NCBI RefSeq assembly: GCF_007097145.1 | Contig: NZ_VJVZ01000002.1 | Location: forward strand, 1 to 64,000 | From: Flavobacterium zepuense | Lineage (GTDB): Bacteria; Bacteroidota; Bacteroidia; Flavobacteriales; Flavobacteriaceae | Direction of reading: 5' to 3' | Length of the DNA stretch: 64,000 nucleotides | Shown: one piece after another, positions 11,420 through 22,192 of the stretch | Position numbering within the stretch: position 1 is the stretch's first letter | How the letters are laid out: the number at the start of each line of letters is the position of its first letter | The notes under the pieces: generated by a model | Database searches by the model: none | What the model was told of the DNA's origin: nothing | Seen by the model: only the letters and a program-made list of their open reading frames with translations | Position numbers and translations under genes: made by a program

Positions 11420-11803
11420 TTAAACTCTTCTTCTCTTAGGAGGGCGACAGCCATTGTGTGGCATCGGTGTTACATCGATGATCTCTGTAACTTCAATTCC
11501 TCCATTGTGTAAAGACCTGATAGCAGATTCCCTGCCATTACCCGGGCCTTTAACGTAAACTTTTACTTTCTTCAAACCAGCCTCAATAGCTACTTTGCTG
11601 CAATCTTCGGCTGCCATCTGGGCTGCATAAGGAGTGTTCTTTTTAGAACCCCTAAAGCCCATTTTACCTGCTGAAGACCATGAAATAACTTCACCTTTCT
11701 TGTTGGTTAAAGAAATGATTATGTTATTAAAGGTTGCGCTAATGTGAGCCTCGCCAGTAGATTCTACTATAACTTTACGTTTTTTTGTATTCGCTTTAGC
11801 CAT
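11420..11803 (-). CDS. rpsK: 30S ribosomal protein S11
   Basis: 127 aa. Conserved C-terminus [17 protein letters not shown] and central [14 protein letters not shown]. Lies on the 30S platform near the mRNA exit. Nine nt downstream of rpsM. Confidence 0.97.
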   Translation of the reverse strand: MAKANTKKRKVIVESTGEAHISATFNNIIISLTNKKGEVISWSSAGKMGFRGSKKNTPYAAQMAAEDCSKVAIEAGLKKVKVYVKGPGNGRESAIRSLHNGGIEVTEIIDVTPMPHNGCRPPKRRRV

Positions 11804-11812
11804 TGCTACTTA

Positions 11813-12187
11813 TTATTTAGTTGCTTTTTTCTTGTTAGCAACAGTTTTTCTCTTACCTTTTCTTGTCCTTGAGTTGTTCTTGGTGCGTTGGCCCCTAAGT
11901 GGAAGACCAGCTCTGTGGCGTATGCCCCTGTAGCAGCCAATATCCATTAAACGTTTGATGTTTAATGATATTTCTGAACGAAGCTCACCTTCTATCTTGA
12001 AGTAAGAAACAGCCTCACGAATAGCGCTGATCTCGTCATCGTTCCATTCCTGAACTTTTTTATCTTCGCTAACCTGAGCTTTCTCTAAAATTTCTTTAGC
12101 TCTGCTATTACCAATACCAAAAATATAGGTTAAAGCAATAACTCCTCGTTTGTTTTTAGGTATGTCTACCCCTGCAATTCTTGCCAT
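11813..12187 (-). CDS. rpsM: 30S ribosomal protein S13
   Basis: 124 aa. N-terminal [20 protein letters not shown] with a helix-turn-helix core, and the basic C-terminal tail [20 protein letters not shown] that reaches the P-site tRNA. Two nt downstream of rpmJ. Confidence 0.97.
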   Translation of the reverse strand: MARIAGVDIPKNKRGVIALTYIFGIGNSRAKEILEKAQVSEDKKVQEWNDDEISAIREAVSYFKIEGELRSEISLNIKRLMDIGCYRGIRHRAGLPLRGQRTKNNSRTRKGKRKTVANKKKATK

Positions 12188-12189
12188 AA

Positions 12190-12306
12190 TTATCCTTGTC
12201 TTTGTTTAAATCTAGGATTCTTTTTGTTAATAACATATAATCTGCCTTTCCTGCGCACTATCTTGCACTCGGCACTTCTTTTTTTAACTGATGCTCTTAC
12301 TTTCAT
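12190..12306 (-). CDS. rpmJ: 50S ribosomal protein L36, zinc-free form
   Basis: 38 aa, read directly from the sequence: it begins [19 protein letters not shown] and ends PRFKQRQG, with ATG at 12306 and TAA at 12190. The E. coli zinc ligands C11, C27 and H33 are replaced (R or S, N and F region) and only one Cys remains, so this is the C-minus form that does not bind zinc. It sits between infA and rpsM, the standard order. Confidence 0.95.
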   Translation of the reverse strand: MKVRASVKKRSAECKIVRRKGRLYVINKKNPRFKQRQG

Positions 12307-12318
12307 TATTAATAGCTA

Positions 12319-12534
12319 TTAGTATCTATAAGTAATTCTTGCTTTAGACAAATCATAAGGGCTCATTTCCAGTTTTACTTTATCACCAGGCAAAAGCTTG
12401 ATGTAGTGCATACGCATTTTTCCTGAAATATGAGCAATTACCACATGCCCGTTCTCTAATTCTACACGAAACATGGCATTGGATAATGCCTCAATTATTG
12501 ATCCGTCTTGTTCTATTGCTGATTGTTTTGCCAT
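12319..12534 (-). CDS. infA: Translation initiation factor IF-1
   Basis: 71 aa, a single S1/OB-fold domain ([37 protein letters not shown], ending ARITYRY). Binds the 30S A site during initiation with IF-2 and IF-3. Eight nt downstream of secY. Confidence 0.97.
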   Translation of the reverse strand: MAKQSAIEQDGSIIEALSNAMFRVELENGHVVIAHISGKMRMHYIKLLPGDKVKLEMSPYDLSKARITYRY

Positions 12535-12542
12535 AAAAATTG

Positions 12543-13886
12543 TTAAGCTACTGCTTTTCTATTCTTACCACTTTTCATCAAACCGTCATAATGCCTATTC
12601 AGTAAATAAGAATTTATCTGCTGAATGGTATCGATTGCAACCCCAACCATAATTAACAGTGATGTACCACCATAAAACAACGCCCACTGAGATTGAACCC
12701 CAAAACTTACCACAACTGCCGGGAACACAGCAATAAGTGCTAAAAATAACGAACCGGGGAACGTAATCAATGACATTATTCTATCAAGGTAATCGCCTGT
12801 CTCCACACCTGGCCTTACACCCGGTATAAATCCGCCACTCCTCTTAAGGTCATCAGCCATTTTGTTAGTAGGCACCGTAATCGCGGTGTAAAAGTACGTA
12901 AAAATTATAATTAATAACGCAAAAACCACATTGTAGGCTAAACCAAACACATTTTGAAAACTTGTTGTGATGGTTTGGGCCGCATCAGACTTAGAAAGCC
13001 CTGCCAGTGCAGCAGGAATAAACATAATTGCCTGGGCAAAGATAATTGGCATAACCCCCGAAGCATTAAGCTTTAACGGTATCCATTGCCTGTTGCCGCC
13101 AAACATGTCCTGCTCAAAGTCGCCAGAAGCGGTGCGCCTTGCGTATTGCACAGGTATTTTTCTTACGGCCATGATCATTAAGATACATGCAATAATAATA
13201 AATAACCAAACTACAATTTCAAGAAGCAGTTGTAACGGGCCTCCATTGTTTTCTGTTACAACAGAAGTAAACTCCTGTATAAACGCTTGTGGCATTCTTG
13301 CGATAATACCCACAAGGATTAATAATGATATACCGTTACCAATACCCTTATCTGTAATTTTTTCTCCAAGCCACATAGCAAATATGGTGCCGGTTGTAAG
13401 TATCACTACAGATGAGAATAAGAATGGAAACGAGTCAGATGGTAATAGGAACGCCTCACCAGGTAAAGTTCTGTAAAGGTTATAAATATAACCAGGACCT
13501 TGTACCAGTGTTATGGCAATAGTTAGCCAACGGGTAATTTGGTTTAGCTTTTTCCTTCCGCTCTCTCCTTCTTTCTGCAATTTTTGCAGGTAAGGCACCG
13601 CAATACCCATTAATTGTACTACGATAGATGCAGAAATGTAGGGCATAATACCCAATGCAAATACAGATGCCTGCGAGAACGCACCACCTGTAAATACATC
13701 GATAAGCCAGCCTATACCACCTTGGGTTTGTTTAGATAAATTTGTTAGCCCTGTAGCATCAATACCAGGAAGGGTAACGTGTGCACCAAAACGGTACACA
13801 AGCAATAAACCTAAAGTAACTAAAATTCTGTTTTTTAGTTCTTCTATTTTCCAGACATTGACAAATGCTTCTAAAAATTTCTTCAT
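12543..13886 (-). CDS. secY: Preprotein translocase subunit SecY
   Basis: 447 aa with about ten membrane helices. The N-terminal [20 protein letters not shown] and the plug/TM2 region ([20 protein letters not shown]) are typical, as is the cytoplasmic loop [12 protein letters not shown]. It forms the channel of the Sec translocon with SecE and SecG, which are not in this window. Lies between rplO and infA, as usual. Confidence 0.98.
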   Translation of the reverse strand: MKKFLEAFVNVWKIEELKNRILVTLGLLLVYRFGAHVTLPGIDATGLTNLSKQTQGGIGWLIDVFTGGAFSQASVFALGIMPYISASIVVQLMGIAVPYLQKLQKEGESGRKKLNQITRWLTIAITLVQGPGYIYNLYRTLPGEAFLLPSDSFPFLFSSVVILTTGTIFAMWLGEKITDKGIGNGISLLILVGIIARMPQAFIQEFTSVVTENNGGPLQLLLEIVVWLFIIIACILMIMAVRKIPVQYARRTASGDFEQDMFGGNRQWIPLKLNASGVMPIIFAQAIMFIPAALAGLSKSDAAQTITTSFQNVFGLAYNVVFALLIIIFTYFYTAITVPTNKMADDLKRSGGFIPGVRPGVETGDYLDRIMSLITFPGSLFLALIAVFPAVVVSFGVQSQWALFYGGTSLLIMVGVAIDTIQQINSYLLNRHYDGLMKSGKNRKAVA

Positions 13887-13899
13887 AAGGCTATAGGGA

Positions 13900-14358
13900 T
13901 TATAAACTTAAACTCACAGCCTCTCCACCAGCAGCCTCTATAGCAGCTTTAGCAGTAGCAGTAAATTTGTGGGCAGTTACTTTTAGTTTTGCCTTTAGCT
14001 CTCCTCTTCCTAAAATCTTAACCTGTTCATTTTTCGTAGCCAGGCGATTCTCTACAAACACTGTAAAATCTACAGTATCTGTAACGATGCCGTTATCTAC
14101 AAGAGCCTGAAGTGTATCAAGGTTTACTCCTTCGTATTCTTTACGATTGATGTTTTTAAAACCAAACTTAGGAACACGTCTTTGAAGTGGCATCTGGCCA
14201 CCTTCAAAACCTATCTTCTTAGAGTAACCAGAACGCGATTTAGCTCCTTTGTGGCCACGAGAAGCTGTGCCTCCTTTGCCAGAACCTTCGCCCCTGCCTA
14301 ATCTTTTGTTTTTATTGTGAACCGAACCTTCAGCAGGTTGTAAGTTACTTAAATCCAT
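13900..14358 (-). CDS. rplO: 50S ribosomal protein L15
   Basis: 152 aa. The Gly/Arg-rich N-terminal extension (KRLGRGEGSGKGGTASRGHK) winds into 23S rRNA. A globular C-terminal L15/L18e domain follows. Twelve nt downstream of rpmD. Confidence 0.97.
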   Translation of the reverse strand: MDLSNLQPAEGSVHNKNKRLGRGEGSGKGGTASRGHKGAKSRSGYSKKIGFEGGQMPLQRRVPKFGFKNINRKEYEGVNLDTLQALVDNGIVTDTVDFTVFVENRLATKNEQVKILGRGELKAKLKVTAHKFTATAKAAIEAAGGEAVSLSL

Positions 14359-14370
14359 TTCCTGTTATTG

Positions 14371-14553
14371 TTAGTTAGTTTCTTCTACAGAAACTAAGTG
14401 TTTAACTTTATTTACCATTCCAAGGATAGCTGGAGTTGCATCGTGCTCAACAACCTGACCCATTTTGCGAAGGCCTAAAGACTCAAGAGTCAGCTTTTGC
14501 GTTTGAGGGCAGTTGATTTTACTCTTAACTTGTTTTACTATAATTTTTCCCAT
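14371..14553 (-). CDS. rpmD: 50S ribosomal protein L30
   Basis: 60 aa, the short bacterial form (IIVKQVKSKINCPQTQKLTL, LGLRKMGQVVEHDATPAILG). Small peripheral 50S protein between rpsE and rplO. Confidence 0.96.
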   Translation of the reverse strand: MGKIIVKQVKSKINCPQTQKLTLESLGLRKMGQVVEHDATPAILGMVNKVKHLVSVEETN

Positions 14554-14566
14554 GATTTCCTTTGGA

Positions 14567-15091
14567 TTAACCTTTAAATACTTTTTCTAAAGAAACACCT
14601 CTTTGTTTTGCAACAGTTGCAGCGCTCCTCATTTGAAGAAGGGCATCAAAAGTAGCTTTAACAACGTTGTGAGGGTTAGATGAACCCTGAGATTTAGATA
14701 ATACATCATGTATACCTACAGACTCAAGTACAGAACGTACAGCACCACCGGCAATTACACCGGTACCGTGAGAAGCCGGCATTAGCAGTACACGTGCACC
14801 ACCAAATTTACCTTTTTGCTCATGCGGCACAGACTGACCAGATAGAGGGATCTTTACAAGGTTTTTCTTAGCATCTTCCACCGCTTTAGCAATAGCTTCA
14901 GATACATCTTTAGATTTACCAAGTCCATGACCTACTACACCATTCTCATCTCCTACAACTACAATTGCAGAAAAGCCGAAAGCCCTACCACCTTTTGTAA
15001 CTTTAGTAACACGATTTACACTTACCAAACGATCTTTAAGTTCAAGACCGCTTGGTTTTACAAGTTCTACGTTTTTATAATTATGATACAT
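14567..15091 (-). CDS. rpsE: 30S ribosomal protein S5
   Basis: 174 aa. N-terminal double-stranded RNA-binding-like domain with [20 protein letters not shown] and a C-terminal domain with [20 protein letters not shown]. It shapes the mRNA entry channel and decoding accuracy. Confidence 0.97.
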   Translation of the reverse strand: MYHNYKNVELVKPSGLELKDRLVSVNRVTKVTKGGRAFGFSAIVVVGDENGVVGHGLGKSKDVSEAIAKAVEDAKKNLVKIPLSGQSVPHEQKGKFGGARVLLMPASHGTGVIAGGAVRSVLESVGIHDVLSKSQGSSNPHNVVKATFDALLQMRSAATVAKQRGVSLEKVFKG

Positions 15092-15099
15092 AATTTTTC

Positions 15100-15450
15100 T
15101 TAGAATTTAAGCCCGGCTTCTCTTGCGCCTTCAGCTAATGATTTAACACGTCCGTGGTAAAGGTATCCACCCCTGTCAAAAGTGATAGATTCTATACCTG
15201 CCTGTAAAGCTTTTTCAGCGATAAGTTTACCAACTGAAGCAGCTGTTTCTATGTTAGTACCTTTAGTGATGCCTGCTTCTCTTGATGAAGCAGAGGCCAA
15301 AGTTACACCGTTTACGTCGTCTATGATTTGTGCATAGATTTCTTTATTGCTCCTGAAAACAGAAAGTCTTGGCTGAGTTGCAGTTCCGCTTACAATCTTT
15401 CTGATCCTGAACTTAATTCTTTGTCTTCTTTCAGATTTGTTTAATGACAT
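15100..15450 (-). CDS. rplR: 50S ribosomal protein L18
   Basis: 116 aa. The basic N-terminus [20 protein letters not shown] binds 5S rRNA. The C-terminus contains the typical [20 protein letters not shown]. Nine nt before rpsE. Confidence 0.97.
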   Translation of the reverse strand: MSLNKSERRQRIKFRIRKIVSGTATQPRLSVFRSNKEIYAQIIDDVNGVTLASASSREAGITKGTNIETAASVGKLIAEKALQAGIESITFDRGGYLYHGRVKSLAEGAREAGLKF

Positions 15451-15463
15451 GATCTTTTAATTA

Positions 15464-16006
15464 TTAAGCTGATTTACCTGCTTTTCTCCTTAATACTTCA
15501 CCTACAAATTTAACACCTTTTCCTTTGTAAGGCTCTGGCTTGCGGAATCCTCTGATCTTGGCCGCTACCTGCCCTAAAAGTTGTTTATCAAACGATGTTA
15601 ATTTTATAATTGGGTTCTTTCCTTTTTCCGATATAGTTTCTACTGTAACTTCAGATACAACTTCTAAAACTATATTGTGAGAGAAACCAAGTGCCATATC
15701 CAGTTTTTGACCCTGGTTAGACGCCCTGTAACCTACACCTACAAGCTCTAATTGTTTTGTAAATCCTTCAGATACGCCAATTATCATGTTATTGATAAGA
15801 GACCTGTATAAACCGTGTTTAGATCTTTCGTCTTTATGATCAGAAAATCTCTCTACTAAAACCTGGCCATCCTCGATTTTTACAGATACATCTGAAAATT
15901 CCTGAGTTAATTGGCCTTTTTTACCTTTTACAGTAACAATGTTACCGTTAACCTCTACAGTTACGCCGGCTGGTATTGCTACTGGATTTTTACCTATTCT
16001 TGACAT
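15464..16006 (-). CDS. rplF: 50S ribosomal protein L6
   Basis: 180 aa. Two L6 domains; starts MSRIGKNPVAIPAGVTVEV and ends with the signature PEPYKGKGVKFVGEVLRRKA. Lies near the factor-binding site of the 50S subunit. Confidence 0.97.
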   Translation of the reverse strand: MSRIGKNPVAIPAGVTVEVNGNIVTVKGKKGQLTQEFSDVSVKIEDGQVLVERFSDHKDERSKHGLYRSLINNMIIGVSEGFTKQLELVGVGYRASNQGQKLDMALGFSHNIVLEVVSEVTVETISEKGKNPIIKLTSFDKQLLGQVAAKIRGFRKPEPYKGKGVKFVGEVLRRKAGKSA

Positions 16007-16024
16007 GGTACTAAGTCTTTGTTA

Positions 16025-16423
16025 TTAGTATACGTAGCAAATTACCTCTCCACCAACATTTTGTTGTTTTGCCTGTTTTCCTGTCATCAAGCCTTTTGAT
16101 GTAGAAACGATAGCAATACCTAATCCGTTAAGGATTCTTGGTAGGTTAGATGCACCTGCATATTTACGTAAACCCGGTTTACTAATTCTTTGGATATCTT
16201 TAATTACACTCTCTTTAGTTTCTTTATCATACTTAAGAGCGATTTTGATGGTGCCTTGTACAGCATTGTCATCAAATTTGTAGCTTAAGATATATCCCTG
16301 ATCGAATAAAATCTTAGTGATCTCTTTTTTAAGGTTTGATGCAGGAATTTCAACCACTTTGTGGTTAGCCCTTACAGCATTTCTAATCCTTGTAAGAAAA
16401 TCGGCAATAGGATCTGTATACAT
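16025..16423 (-). CDS. rpsH: 30S ribosomal protein S8
   Basis: 132 aa from the ATG at 16423 ([20 protein letters not shown]), the universal S8 N-terminus. The frame extends 20 codons upstream into the rpsN-rpsH spacer but that part is not S8-like. C-terminus [20 protein letters not shown]. In E. coli S8 represses the spc operon; this was not assessed here. Confidence 0.96.
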   Translation of the reverse strand: MYTDPIADFLTRIRNAVRANHKVVEIPASNLKKEITKILFDQGYILSYKFDDNAVQGTIKIALKYDKETKESVIKDIQRISKPGLRKYAGASNLPRILNGLGIAIVSTSKGLMTGKQAKQQNVGGEVICYVY

Positions 16424-16500
16424 TTGTATTAATTTGCGGTTACGGTTTTCGGTCTTAACTCTTAAGACCGAACCTGAAACCAATTTATAATTCTTTTATT

Positions 16501-16770
16501 TTACCAGCTGGCTTTTTTAACACCCGGGATAAGACCGTTGTTTGCCATTTCACGGAAAGTAACACGTGAGATACCAAACTGGCGCATATATCCTCTTGGC
16601 CTACCTGTAAGTTTACAACGGTTGTGTAAACGTACTGGTGAAGCATTTTTAGGTAGTTTTTGTAATCCTTCGTAATCTCCGGCTTCTAATAAAGCCTTCC
16701 TTTTCTCAGCATATTTTTCTACCATTGCCTGCCTTTTTACCTCGCGGGCTTTCATTGATTCTTTAGCCAT
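16501..16770 (-). CDS. rpsN: 30S ribosomal protein S14, zinc-independent form
   Basis: 89 aa, the longer form without the CxxC...CxxC zinc ribbon (only one Cys in the core [20 protein letters not shown]). C-terminus [12 protein letters not shown] is typical. Three nt after rplE. Confidence 0.97.
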   Translation of the reverse strand: MAKESMKAREVKRQAMVEKYAEKRKALLEAGDYEGLQKLPKNASPVRLHNRCKLTGRPRGYMRQFGISRVTFREMANNGLIPGVKKASW

Positions 16771-16773
16771 AAC

Positions 16774-17325
16774 TTAATTCTTTTTAAAAGGTAAACCTAA
16801 TTCTGCTAATAGTGATTTTGCTTCTTTATCTGTTTGTGCAGATGTTACAAAGGTAATATCCATTCCTGATATTTTGTTAACTTTATCAATATCAATTTCA
16901 GGGAAAATGATTTGTTCAGTTACACCCAGGTTATAGTTACCTCTTCCGTCAAAACCTGTAGCTTTAATTCCGCTAAAATCCCTTACACGTGGCAACGCAG
17001 AGGTTACCAGCCTGTCTAAGAATTCATACATCCTCTCACCACGAAGTGTTACTTTAGCACCAATTGGCATACCTTTTCTAAGTTTGAAAGACGCAACGTC
17101 TTTTTTAGATATGGTAGAAACCGCTTTTTGGCCGGTAATTTTTGTTAACTCGTCTACGGCATAATCGATAAGTTTCTTATCAGATACAGCTGCACCAACG
17201 CCACGGCTTAAAATGATTTTTTCAAGTTTAGGAACCTGCATTACATTTTTGTAACCGAACTCTTCTTTAAGAGCAGAGATAACCCTGCTGTTATATTCTT
17301 CTTTTAGTCTTGGTATATAAGCCAT
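16774..17325 (-). CDS. rplE: 50S ribosomal protein L5
   Basis: 183 aa. Contains the 5S rRNA-binding and P-site-contact regions ([40 protein letters not shown]). Part of the central protuberance with L18. Confidence 0.97.
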   Translation of the reverse strand: MAYIPRLKEEYNSRVISALKEEFGYKNVMQVPKLEKIILSRGVGAAVSDKKLIDYAVDELTKITGQKAVSTISKKDVASFKLRKGMPIGAKVTLRGERMYEFLDRLVTSALPRVRDFSGIKATGFDGRGNYNLGVTEQIIFPEIDIDKVNKISGMDITFVTSAQTDKEAKSLLAELGLPFKKN

Positions 17326-17327
17326 CT

Positions 17328-17642
17328 CTATAATACTTGATTAGATTTTTTTGAAAATCTCACGTTCTTATCTCCTTCTTTCCTAACACCTGTTTTTGTA
17401 GTTTCCTTAGATTTAAGGTCTACAAGTGCAATGTTAGAAATATGGATAGGAGCCTCTTTCTTAACGATACCACCCTGAGGGTTTTTAGCGCTTGGTTTAG
17501 TGTGTTTTGACACCATGTTAACGCCTTCTACGACCGCTTTGTTTTTTTCACGAAGCACACGTAGTACTTTACCTTCGCTACCTTTATGGTCGCCAGCAAT
17601 TACCCTTACAGTGTCTCCTGATTTTATTTTTAGCTTTATCAT
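17328..17642 (-). CDS. rplX: 50S ribosomal protein L24
   Basis: 104 aa. KOW motif near the start ([20 protein letters not shown]) followed by [19 protein letters not shown]. Assembly initiator of the 50S subunit. Two nt before rplE. Confidence 0.97.
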   Translation of the reverse strand: MIKLKIKSGDTVRVIAGDHKGSEGKVLRVLREKNKAVVEGVNMVSKHTKPSAKNPQGGIVKKEAPIHISNIALVDLKSKETTKTGVRKEGDKNVRFSKKSNQVL

Positions 17643-17653
17643 CTTTTTAACAA

Positions 17654-18022
17654 TTAAAGCACTTCAGGTGCTAATGATACAATTTTCATGAATTGTTTTT
17701 CACGAAGTTCCCTTGCTACAGGACCAAAAACACGAGTTCCCCTCATTTCACCAGCAGCATTTAACAATACGCAAGCGTTATCGTCAAACCTGATGTATGA
17801 ACCGTCGGCTCTTCTCACTTCTTTTTTGGTACGTACAACAACTGCGGTAGAAACAGCACCTTTTTTAACGTTACCGTTAGGTGTTGCATCTTTAATAGAT
17901 ACCACAATTTTATCTCCAACAGAGGCATAACGTCTTTTCGTTCCTCCTAATACACGGATAGTTAAAACTTCTTTAGCTCCCGTGTTATCTGCTACTTTTA
18001 GTCTAGATTCCTGTTGTACCAT
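17654..18022 (-). CDS. rplN: 50S ribosomal protein L14
   Basis: 122 aa, exact family length. [20 protein letters not shown] and the C-terminus [20 protein letters not shown] are diagnostic. It forms an inter-subunit bridge. Confidence 0.98.
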
Positions 18023-18024
18023 AA

Positions 18025-18285
18025 TTACTTCGCTCTTTCAATGATTTCAACTAACCTCCAACATTTTGTTTTACTTAAAGGTCGTGTTTCCATGATCTTT
18101 ACTGTATCACCAATGTTACAGTCGTTCTTTTCGTCGTGTGCTACAAACTTTTTAGTTTTTAGTACGAACTTACCATATAATGGGTGTTTAACTTTAGTAG
18201 TTTGAGAAACCACAATTGATTTCTCCATTTTGTTACCAGTAACAACACCTATACGTTCTTTTCTTAAATTTCTTTTTTCTTCCAT
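18025..18285 (-). CDS. rpsQ: 30S ribosomal protein S17
   Basis: 86 aa OB-fold protein. [19 protein letters not shown] and [24 protein letters not shown] C-terminal signature are visible. Two nt before rplN. Confidence 0.97.
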   Translation of the reverse strand: MEEKRNLRKERIGVVTGNKMEKSIVVSQTTKVKHPLYGKFVLKTKKFVAHDEKNDCNIGDTVKIMETRPLSKTKCWRLVEIIERAK

Positions 18286-18302
18286 CTTTCAGCAGACTAC
18301 AA

Positions 18303-18494
18303 TTATTGTAACTCTCTTTTGCTTAGCTCAGTGGCCACTCGTGCGATAGACCTTCTTAGGGACCTTATCTGTAGAGGATTCTCTATTGGAGTAATGGCGT
18401 GAGCTGATTTTAGGTCGGCATATGTTTTCTGTAACTCACCAAGTTTACCTTGTAACTCAGCTGCAGATAGATCTTTAATGTCTGATTGTTTCAT
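18303..18494 (-). CDS. rpmC: 50S ribosomal protein L29
   Basis: 63 aa, two-helix protein (IKDLSAAELQGKLGELQKTY, NPLQIRSLRRSIARVATEL). It sits near the exit tunnel with L23. Confidence 0.96.
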   Translation of the reverse strand: MKQSDIKDLSAAELQGKLGELQKTYADLKSAHAITPIENPLQIRSLRRSIARVATELSKRELQ

Positions 18495-18506
18495 AATAAA
18501 TTTGGA

Positions 18507-18926
18507 TTATGCTTCGAAATCTCTGGCAACAATAAACTTAGTTTTAACAGGAAGTTTTTGTGCAGCAAGGCGTAATGCCTCTTTAGCTACAGACAAAGGA
18601 ACTCCTCCTACTTCAAACATAATTCGTCCTGGTTTAACAACGGCAGCCCAAAATTCAACTGCACCTTTACCTTTACCCATACGTACCTCTAAAGGTTTTT
18701 TGGTTATCGGTTTATCCGGGAAAATTTTAATCCACAATTGACCCTCCCTTTTCATAAAACGGGTTGCCGCGATACGGGCAGCCTCGATTTGACGGGAAGT
18801 GATAAAAGACGAATCTAAAGATTTTATACCAAACATACCATTTGAAAGTTCGTGACCTCTTTGAGACACGCCTTTCATCTTACCCTTCTGTACCTTACGG
18901 TATTTTGTTCTTTTAGGCTGTAACAT
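18507..18926 (-). CDS. rplP: 50S ribosomal protein L16
   Basis: 139 aa. [19 protein letters not shown] and [20 protein letters not shown] are diagnostic. It helps form the A-site tRNA pocket. Confidence 0.98.
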   Translation of the reverse strand: MLQPKRTKYRKVQKGKMKGVSQRGHELSNGMFGIKSLDSSFITSRQIEAARIAATRFMKREGQLWIKIFPDKPITKKPLEVRMGKGKGAVEFWAAVVKPGRIMFEVGGVPLSVAKEALRLAAQKLPVKTKFIVARDFEA

Positions 18927-18946
18927 TTTTCTTTAGTTTAAAATAA

Positions 18947-19720
18947 TTACTTTCTTTTGCGTTGTTGGCTGTTAGGTCTATCACCGTTTGGCCTGCCACC
19001 TGGCCTTCCGCCTTGTGGCCTGTCATTACGGTCTTGAGATCCTGCAGATTTAGATTGTTTTTTATCCATACCTACTAACGGAGAAAGATCTCTTTTTCCA
19101 TAAACTTCACCTTTCATTATCCACACCTTAATACCCATCCTACCATAAGTAGTGTGAGCCTCGGCAAGTGCATAATCAATGTCCGCCCTGAAAGTTGATA
19201 GAGGAATCCTACCTTCTTTGAACATTTCAGAACGCGCCATTTCGGCACCGTTCAAACGGCCTGAGATCATTACCTTAATACCTTCAGCATTCATACGAAT
19301 AGCAGCGGCAATAGCCATTTTAATAGCCCTCCTGTAAGAGATACGGCTTTCAATCTGACGGGCAATACTTGTACCTACTAAGTAAGCATCAAGCTCCGGC
19401 CTTTTAATTTCAAAGATGTTAATTTGAACCTCTTTGTCAGTAATTTTCTTAAGTTCTTCTTTTAACTTGTCTACTTCCTGGCCACCTTTACCGATAATGA
19501 TACCGGGACGGGCAGTAGTAATAGTAACGGTTACAAGTTTAAGAGTCCTCTCAATTATTACTTTACTAACACTAGCTTTAGATAAACGGGCATGGATATA
19601 TTTCCTGATTTTGTGATCTTCGGCAAGTTTATCGCCGTAATCGTTTCCACCATACCAGTTAGAATCCCAACCCCTGATGATACCAAGGCGATTTCCTATT
19701 GGATTTGTCTTCTGTCCCAT
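18947..19720 (-). CDS. rpsC: 30S ribosomal protein S3
   Basis: 257 aa. KH domain with the loop [19 protein letters not shown] and the C-terminal S3 domain ([20 protein letters not shown]). The last about 40 residues are a disordered Gly/Arg/Pro/Asn-rich tail beyond the E. coli length. Its start directly abuts the rplV stop at 19721. Confidence 0.97.
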   Translation of the reverse strand: MGQKTNPIGNRLGIIRGWDSNWYGGNDYGDKLAEDHKIRKYIHARLSKASVSKVIIERTLKLVTVTITTARPGIIIGKGGQEVDKLKEELKKITDKEVQINIFEIKRPELDAYLVGTSIARQIESRISYRRAIKMAIAAAIRMNAEGIKVMISGRLNGAEMARSEMFKEGRIPLSTFRADIDYALAEAHTTYGRMGIKVWIMKGEVYGKRDLSPLVGMDKKQSKSAGSQDRNDRPQGGRPGGRPNGDRPNSQQRKRK

Positions 19721-20137
19721 TTATGAATTGCTTTGTGTGTTATTGTTAATAGCTCCAAGCACGATAGTAACGTGGTTAGAACGTTTTCTTATTCTGTGAG
19801 CACGGCCTTGTGGTGCTGGCCTAAGCCTTTTTAGCATCATTCCGCCATCTACTCTTATTTCTTTCACAAAAAGACCTGCATTCTCTAAGCTCTCTTCGCT
19901 GTTTTTTTGCTGCCAGTTATTGATAGCAGAAAGCAACAGTTTCTCAAGCTTGCGCGAAGCCTCTTTTGTACTAAACCTCAATATATTAAGAGCTAATTCT
20001 ACCTTTTGGCCCCTTACTAAATCTGCAACTAAGCGCATTTTTCGAGGTGAAGTAGGGCAGTTATTTAGCTTAGCAAAGGCAATAGACTTGTTAGCCTCTT
20101 TTCTTGCATCTGCAGTTTCTCTTTTACGAACTCCCAT
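19721..20137 (-). CDS. rplV: 50S ribosomal protein L22
   Basis: 138 aa. Core [20 protein letters not shown] and the tunnel-lining beta-hairpin region ending [17 protein letters not shown]. It has a short N-terminal extension relative to E. coli. Confidence 0.97.
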   Translation of the reverse strand: MGVRKRETADARKEANKSIAFAKLNNCPTSPRKMRLVADLVRGQKVELALNILRFSTKEASRKLEKLLLSAINNWQQKNSEESLENAGLFVKEIRVDGGMMLKRLRPAPQGRAHRIRKRSNHVTIVLGAINNNTQSNS

Positions 20138-20142
20138 TGCTA

Positions 20143-20421
20143 TTATTTTTTACCTTTATTTTTAGCACCAGCGTGACCCCTGAAAGAGCGCGTTGGCGAA
20201 AACTCTCCTAATTTATGACCTACCATGTTCTCTGTAACGTAAACCGGAACGAATTGACGCCCGTTATGTACTGCGATAGTCTGTCCAACAAAATCGGGAG
20301 TAATCATAGAAGCGCGAGACCACGTCTTAACAACTCCTTTGTTACCTTTCTCGATATTTTCCTGAACTTTCTTTTCTAATTTATAGTGAACGAAAGGTCC
20401 TTTCTTTAATGAACGTGCCAT
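20143..20421 (-). CDS. rpsS: 30S ribosomal protein S19
   Basis: 92 aa. [19 protein letters not shown] and [20 protein letters not shown] are diagnostic; binds with S13 in the 30S head. Confidence 0.98.
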   Translation of the reverse strand: MARSLKKGPFVHYKLEKKVQENIEKGNKGVVKTWSRASMITPDFVGQTIAVHNGRQFVPVYVTENMVGHKLGEFSPTRSFRGHAGAKNKGKK

Positions 20422-20431
20422 ATCTTACTTA

Positions 20432-21256
20432 TTATTTCTTTCTACGTTCTACGATATACTTATTACTCGGGTTAACTTTAGAACGAGTTCTGTAACCTTT
20501 AGCCGGAAGACCTTTTCTTGAACGTGGGTGACCACCAGAAGAACGTCCTTCACCACCACCCATCGGGTGATCTACAGGGTTCATCGCTACTGGTCTCGTT
20601 CTTGGCCTTCTGCCTAACCACCTTGACCTACCTGCTTTACCAGATACGATTAATTGGTGATCTGAGTTAGAAACAGCTCCAATAGTTGCACTACAAGTTA
20701 AAAGGATTAACCTTGTTTCACCTGAAGGCATTTTAATGGTAGCATATTTACCATCCCTCGCCATAAGCTGGGCAAATGTACCTGCACTACGTGCAATTAC
20801 AGCTCCCTGGCCCGGACGTAGTTCGATACAAGATATAACAGTTCCCAGAGGAATTTTACTTAAAGGAAGGGTGTTACCAATTTCCGGAGCAGCATCTACG
20901 CCAGAAGTTACGGTTTGACCAACCTGAAGTCCGTTTTGTGCAATGATGTATGTTTTCTCACCATCAGCATAAAATAATAGGGAAATAAATGCTGAACGGT
21001 TTGGATCGTACTCGATAGTTTTAACTACAGCAGGAACACCAGCTTTAGTTCTTTTAAAATCAATAATACGATACTTTTGTTTGTGACCACCGCCTGTATA
21101 ACGCATGGTCATTTTTCCTTGACTATTTCTACCGCCTGAGTTTTTTTTCGGTGCGATCAATGAACGCTCCGGCTTATCAGTTGTAATAGTGTCAAAGCTA
21201 TTAACAACTCTAAAACGCTGACCCGGGGTAATAGGTTTTAATTTTCTAACTGACAT
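20432..21256 (-). CDS. rplB: 50S ribosomal protein L2
   Basis: 274 aa. N-terminal OB and SH3-like domains. The conserved C-terminal loop near the peptidyl-transferase centre is seen as [20 protein letters not shown]. Confidence 0.98.
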   Translation of the reverse strand: MSVRKLKPITPGQRFRVVNSFDTITTDKPERSLIAPKKNSGGRNSQGKMTMRYTGGGHKQKYRIIDFKRTKAGVPAVVKTIEYDPNRSAFISLLFYADGEKTYIIAQNGLQVGQTVTSGVDAAPEIGNTLPLSKIPLGTVISCIELRPGQGAVIARSAGTFAQLMARDGKYATIKMPSGETRLILLTCSATIGAVSNSDHQLIVSGKAGRSRWLGRRPRTRPVAMNPVDHPMGGGEGRSSGGHPRSRKGLPAKGYRTRSKVNPSNKYIVERRKK

Positions 21257-21265
21257 GTTGCTCTA

Positions 21266-21556
21266 TTAGATATTATTGTAAAAATCTATTGTTTCTCCTT
21301 CTTTAACCTGAACGATAGCTTTTTTATAAGCATTAGTCTTTCCGGTGATTAAACCACTCTTAGTGTATTTAACCGATCTATCAGCCCTGTAATTCATAGT
21401 GTTAACTTCAACCACAGATACACTGTAAGCAGCCTCAACAGCATTCTTAATTTGTATCTTGTTAGCTCTTTTGTCAACAATAAAACCAAAACGGTTAAAA
21501 ACTTCACCGTCTTTAGTTATTTTTTCAGTAATGATAGGTTTAATTATGATACCCAT
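21266..21556 (-). CDS. rplW: 50S ribosomal protein L23
   Basis: 96 aa. IIKPIITEKITKDGEVFNRF and KRANKIQIKNAVEAAYSVSV match the family. Docking site for trigger factor and SRP at the tunnel exit. Confidence 0.97.
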   Translation of the reverse strand: MGIIIKPIITEKITKDGEVFNRFGFIVDKRANKIQIKNAVEAAYSVSVVEVNTMNYRADRSVKYTKSGLITGKTNAYKKAIVQVKEGETIDFYNNI

Positions 21557-21562
21557 GGCCTA

Positions 21563-22192
21563 TTATTTGCTTAAATTATCTTCAATTCCTGCTAATGAAC
21601 TCTCTAAAAGAACAAGACTGTTTGCGTTTAATATCGCATAAGTATTTAATTCTGAAGTAGTTACAACACTAGTAGCCTTTAAATTGCGTGAGGACAAATA
21701 TACATTTTTATTTGTATCGCCCAACACAATTAAAGATTTTTTATTTTCTAACCCTAAAGCTTTCAAAAAGTTAATGAAATTTTTAGTGCTTGGAGCTTCG
21801 AAATCGAAGTTTTCAACTACCACTAAATTTGATTCTTTTGCTTTAAGAGCGAAGGCCGATTTTCTTGCCAAACGTTTAAGATTTTTGTTTAGTTTGAAAG
21901 AGTAGCTTCTTGGCCTTGGGCCGAAGATGGTACCTCCACCTTTAAACAAAGGGTTCTTAATACTACCTGCACGAGCTGTACCGGTACCTTTTTGCTTTTT
22001 AATTTTGCGTGTACTTCCGGTAACCTCAGCTCTTTCTTTAGCTTTGTGGGTACCTTGCCTTTGGTTTGCAAGATATTGCTTAACATCAAGGTATACAGCA
22101 TGCTTATTAGGCTCAATTGCGAATACTGAATCAGAAAGGGTTACCGTTCTGCCAGTTTCTTTTCCGTTGATATCTAATACTTTTACTTCCAT
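21563..22192 (-). CDS. rplD: 50S ribosomal protein L4
   Basis: 209 aa. The extended tunnel loop (QGTHKAKERAEVTGSTRKIK, GTGTARAGSIKNPLFKGGG, FGPRPRSYSFKLNKNLKRLA) is intact. Its start overlaps the rplC stop by one base. In E. coli L4 regulates the S10 operon; no matching hairpin was sought. Confidence 0.97.
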   Translation of the reverse strand: MEVKVLDINGKETGRTVTLSDSVFAIEPNKHAVYLDVKQYLANQRQGTHKAKERAEVTGSTRKIKKQKGTGTARAGSIKNPLFKGGGTIFGPRPRSYSFKLNKNLKRLARKSAFALKAKESNLVVVENFDFEAPSTKNFINFLKALGLENKKSLIVLGDTNKNVYLSSRNLKATSVVTTSELNTYAILNANSLVLLESSLAGIEDNLSK

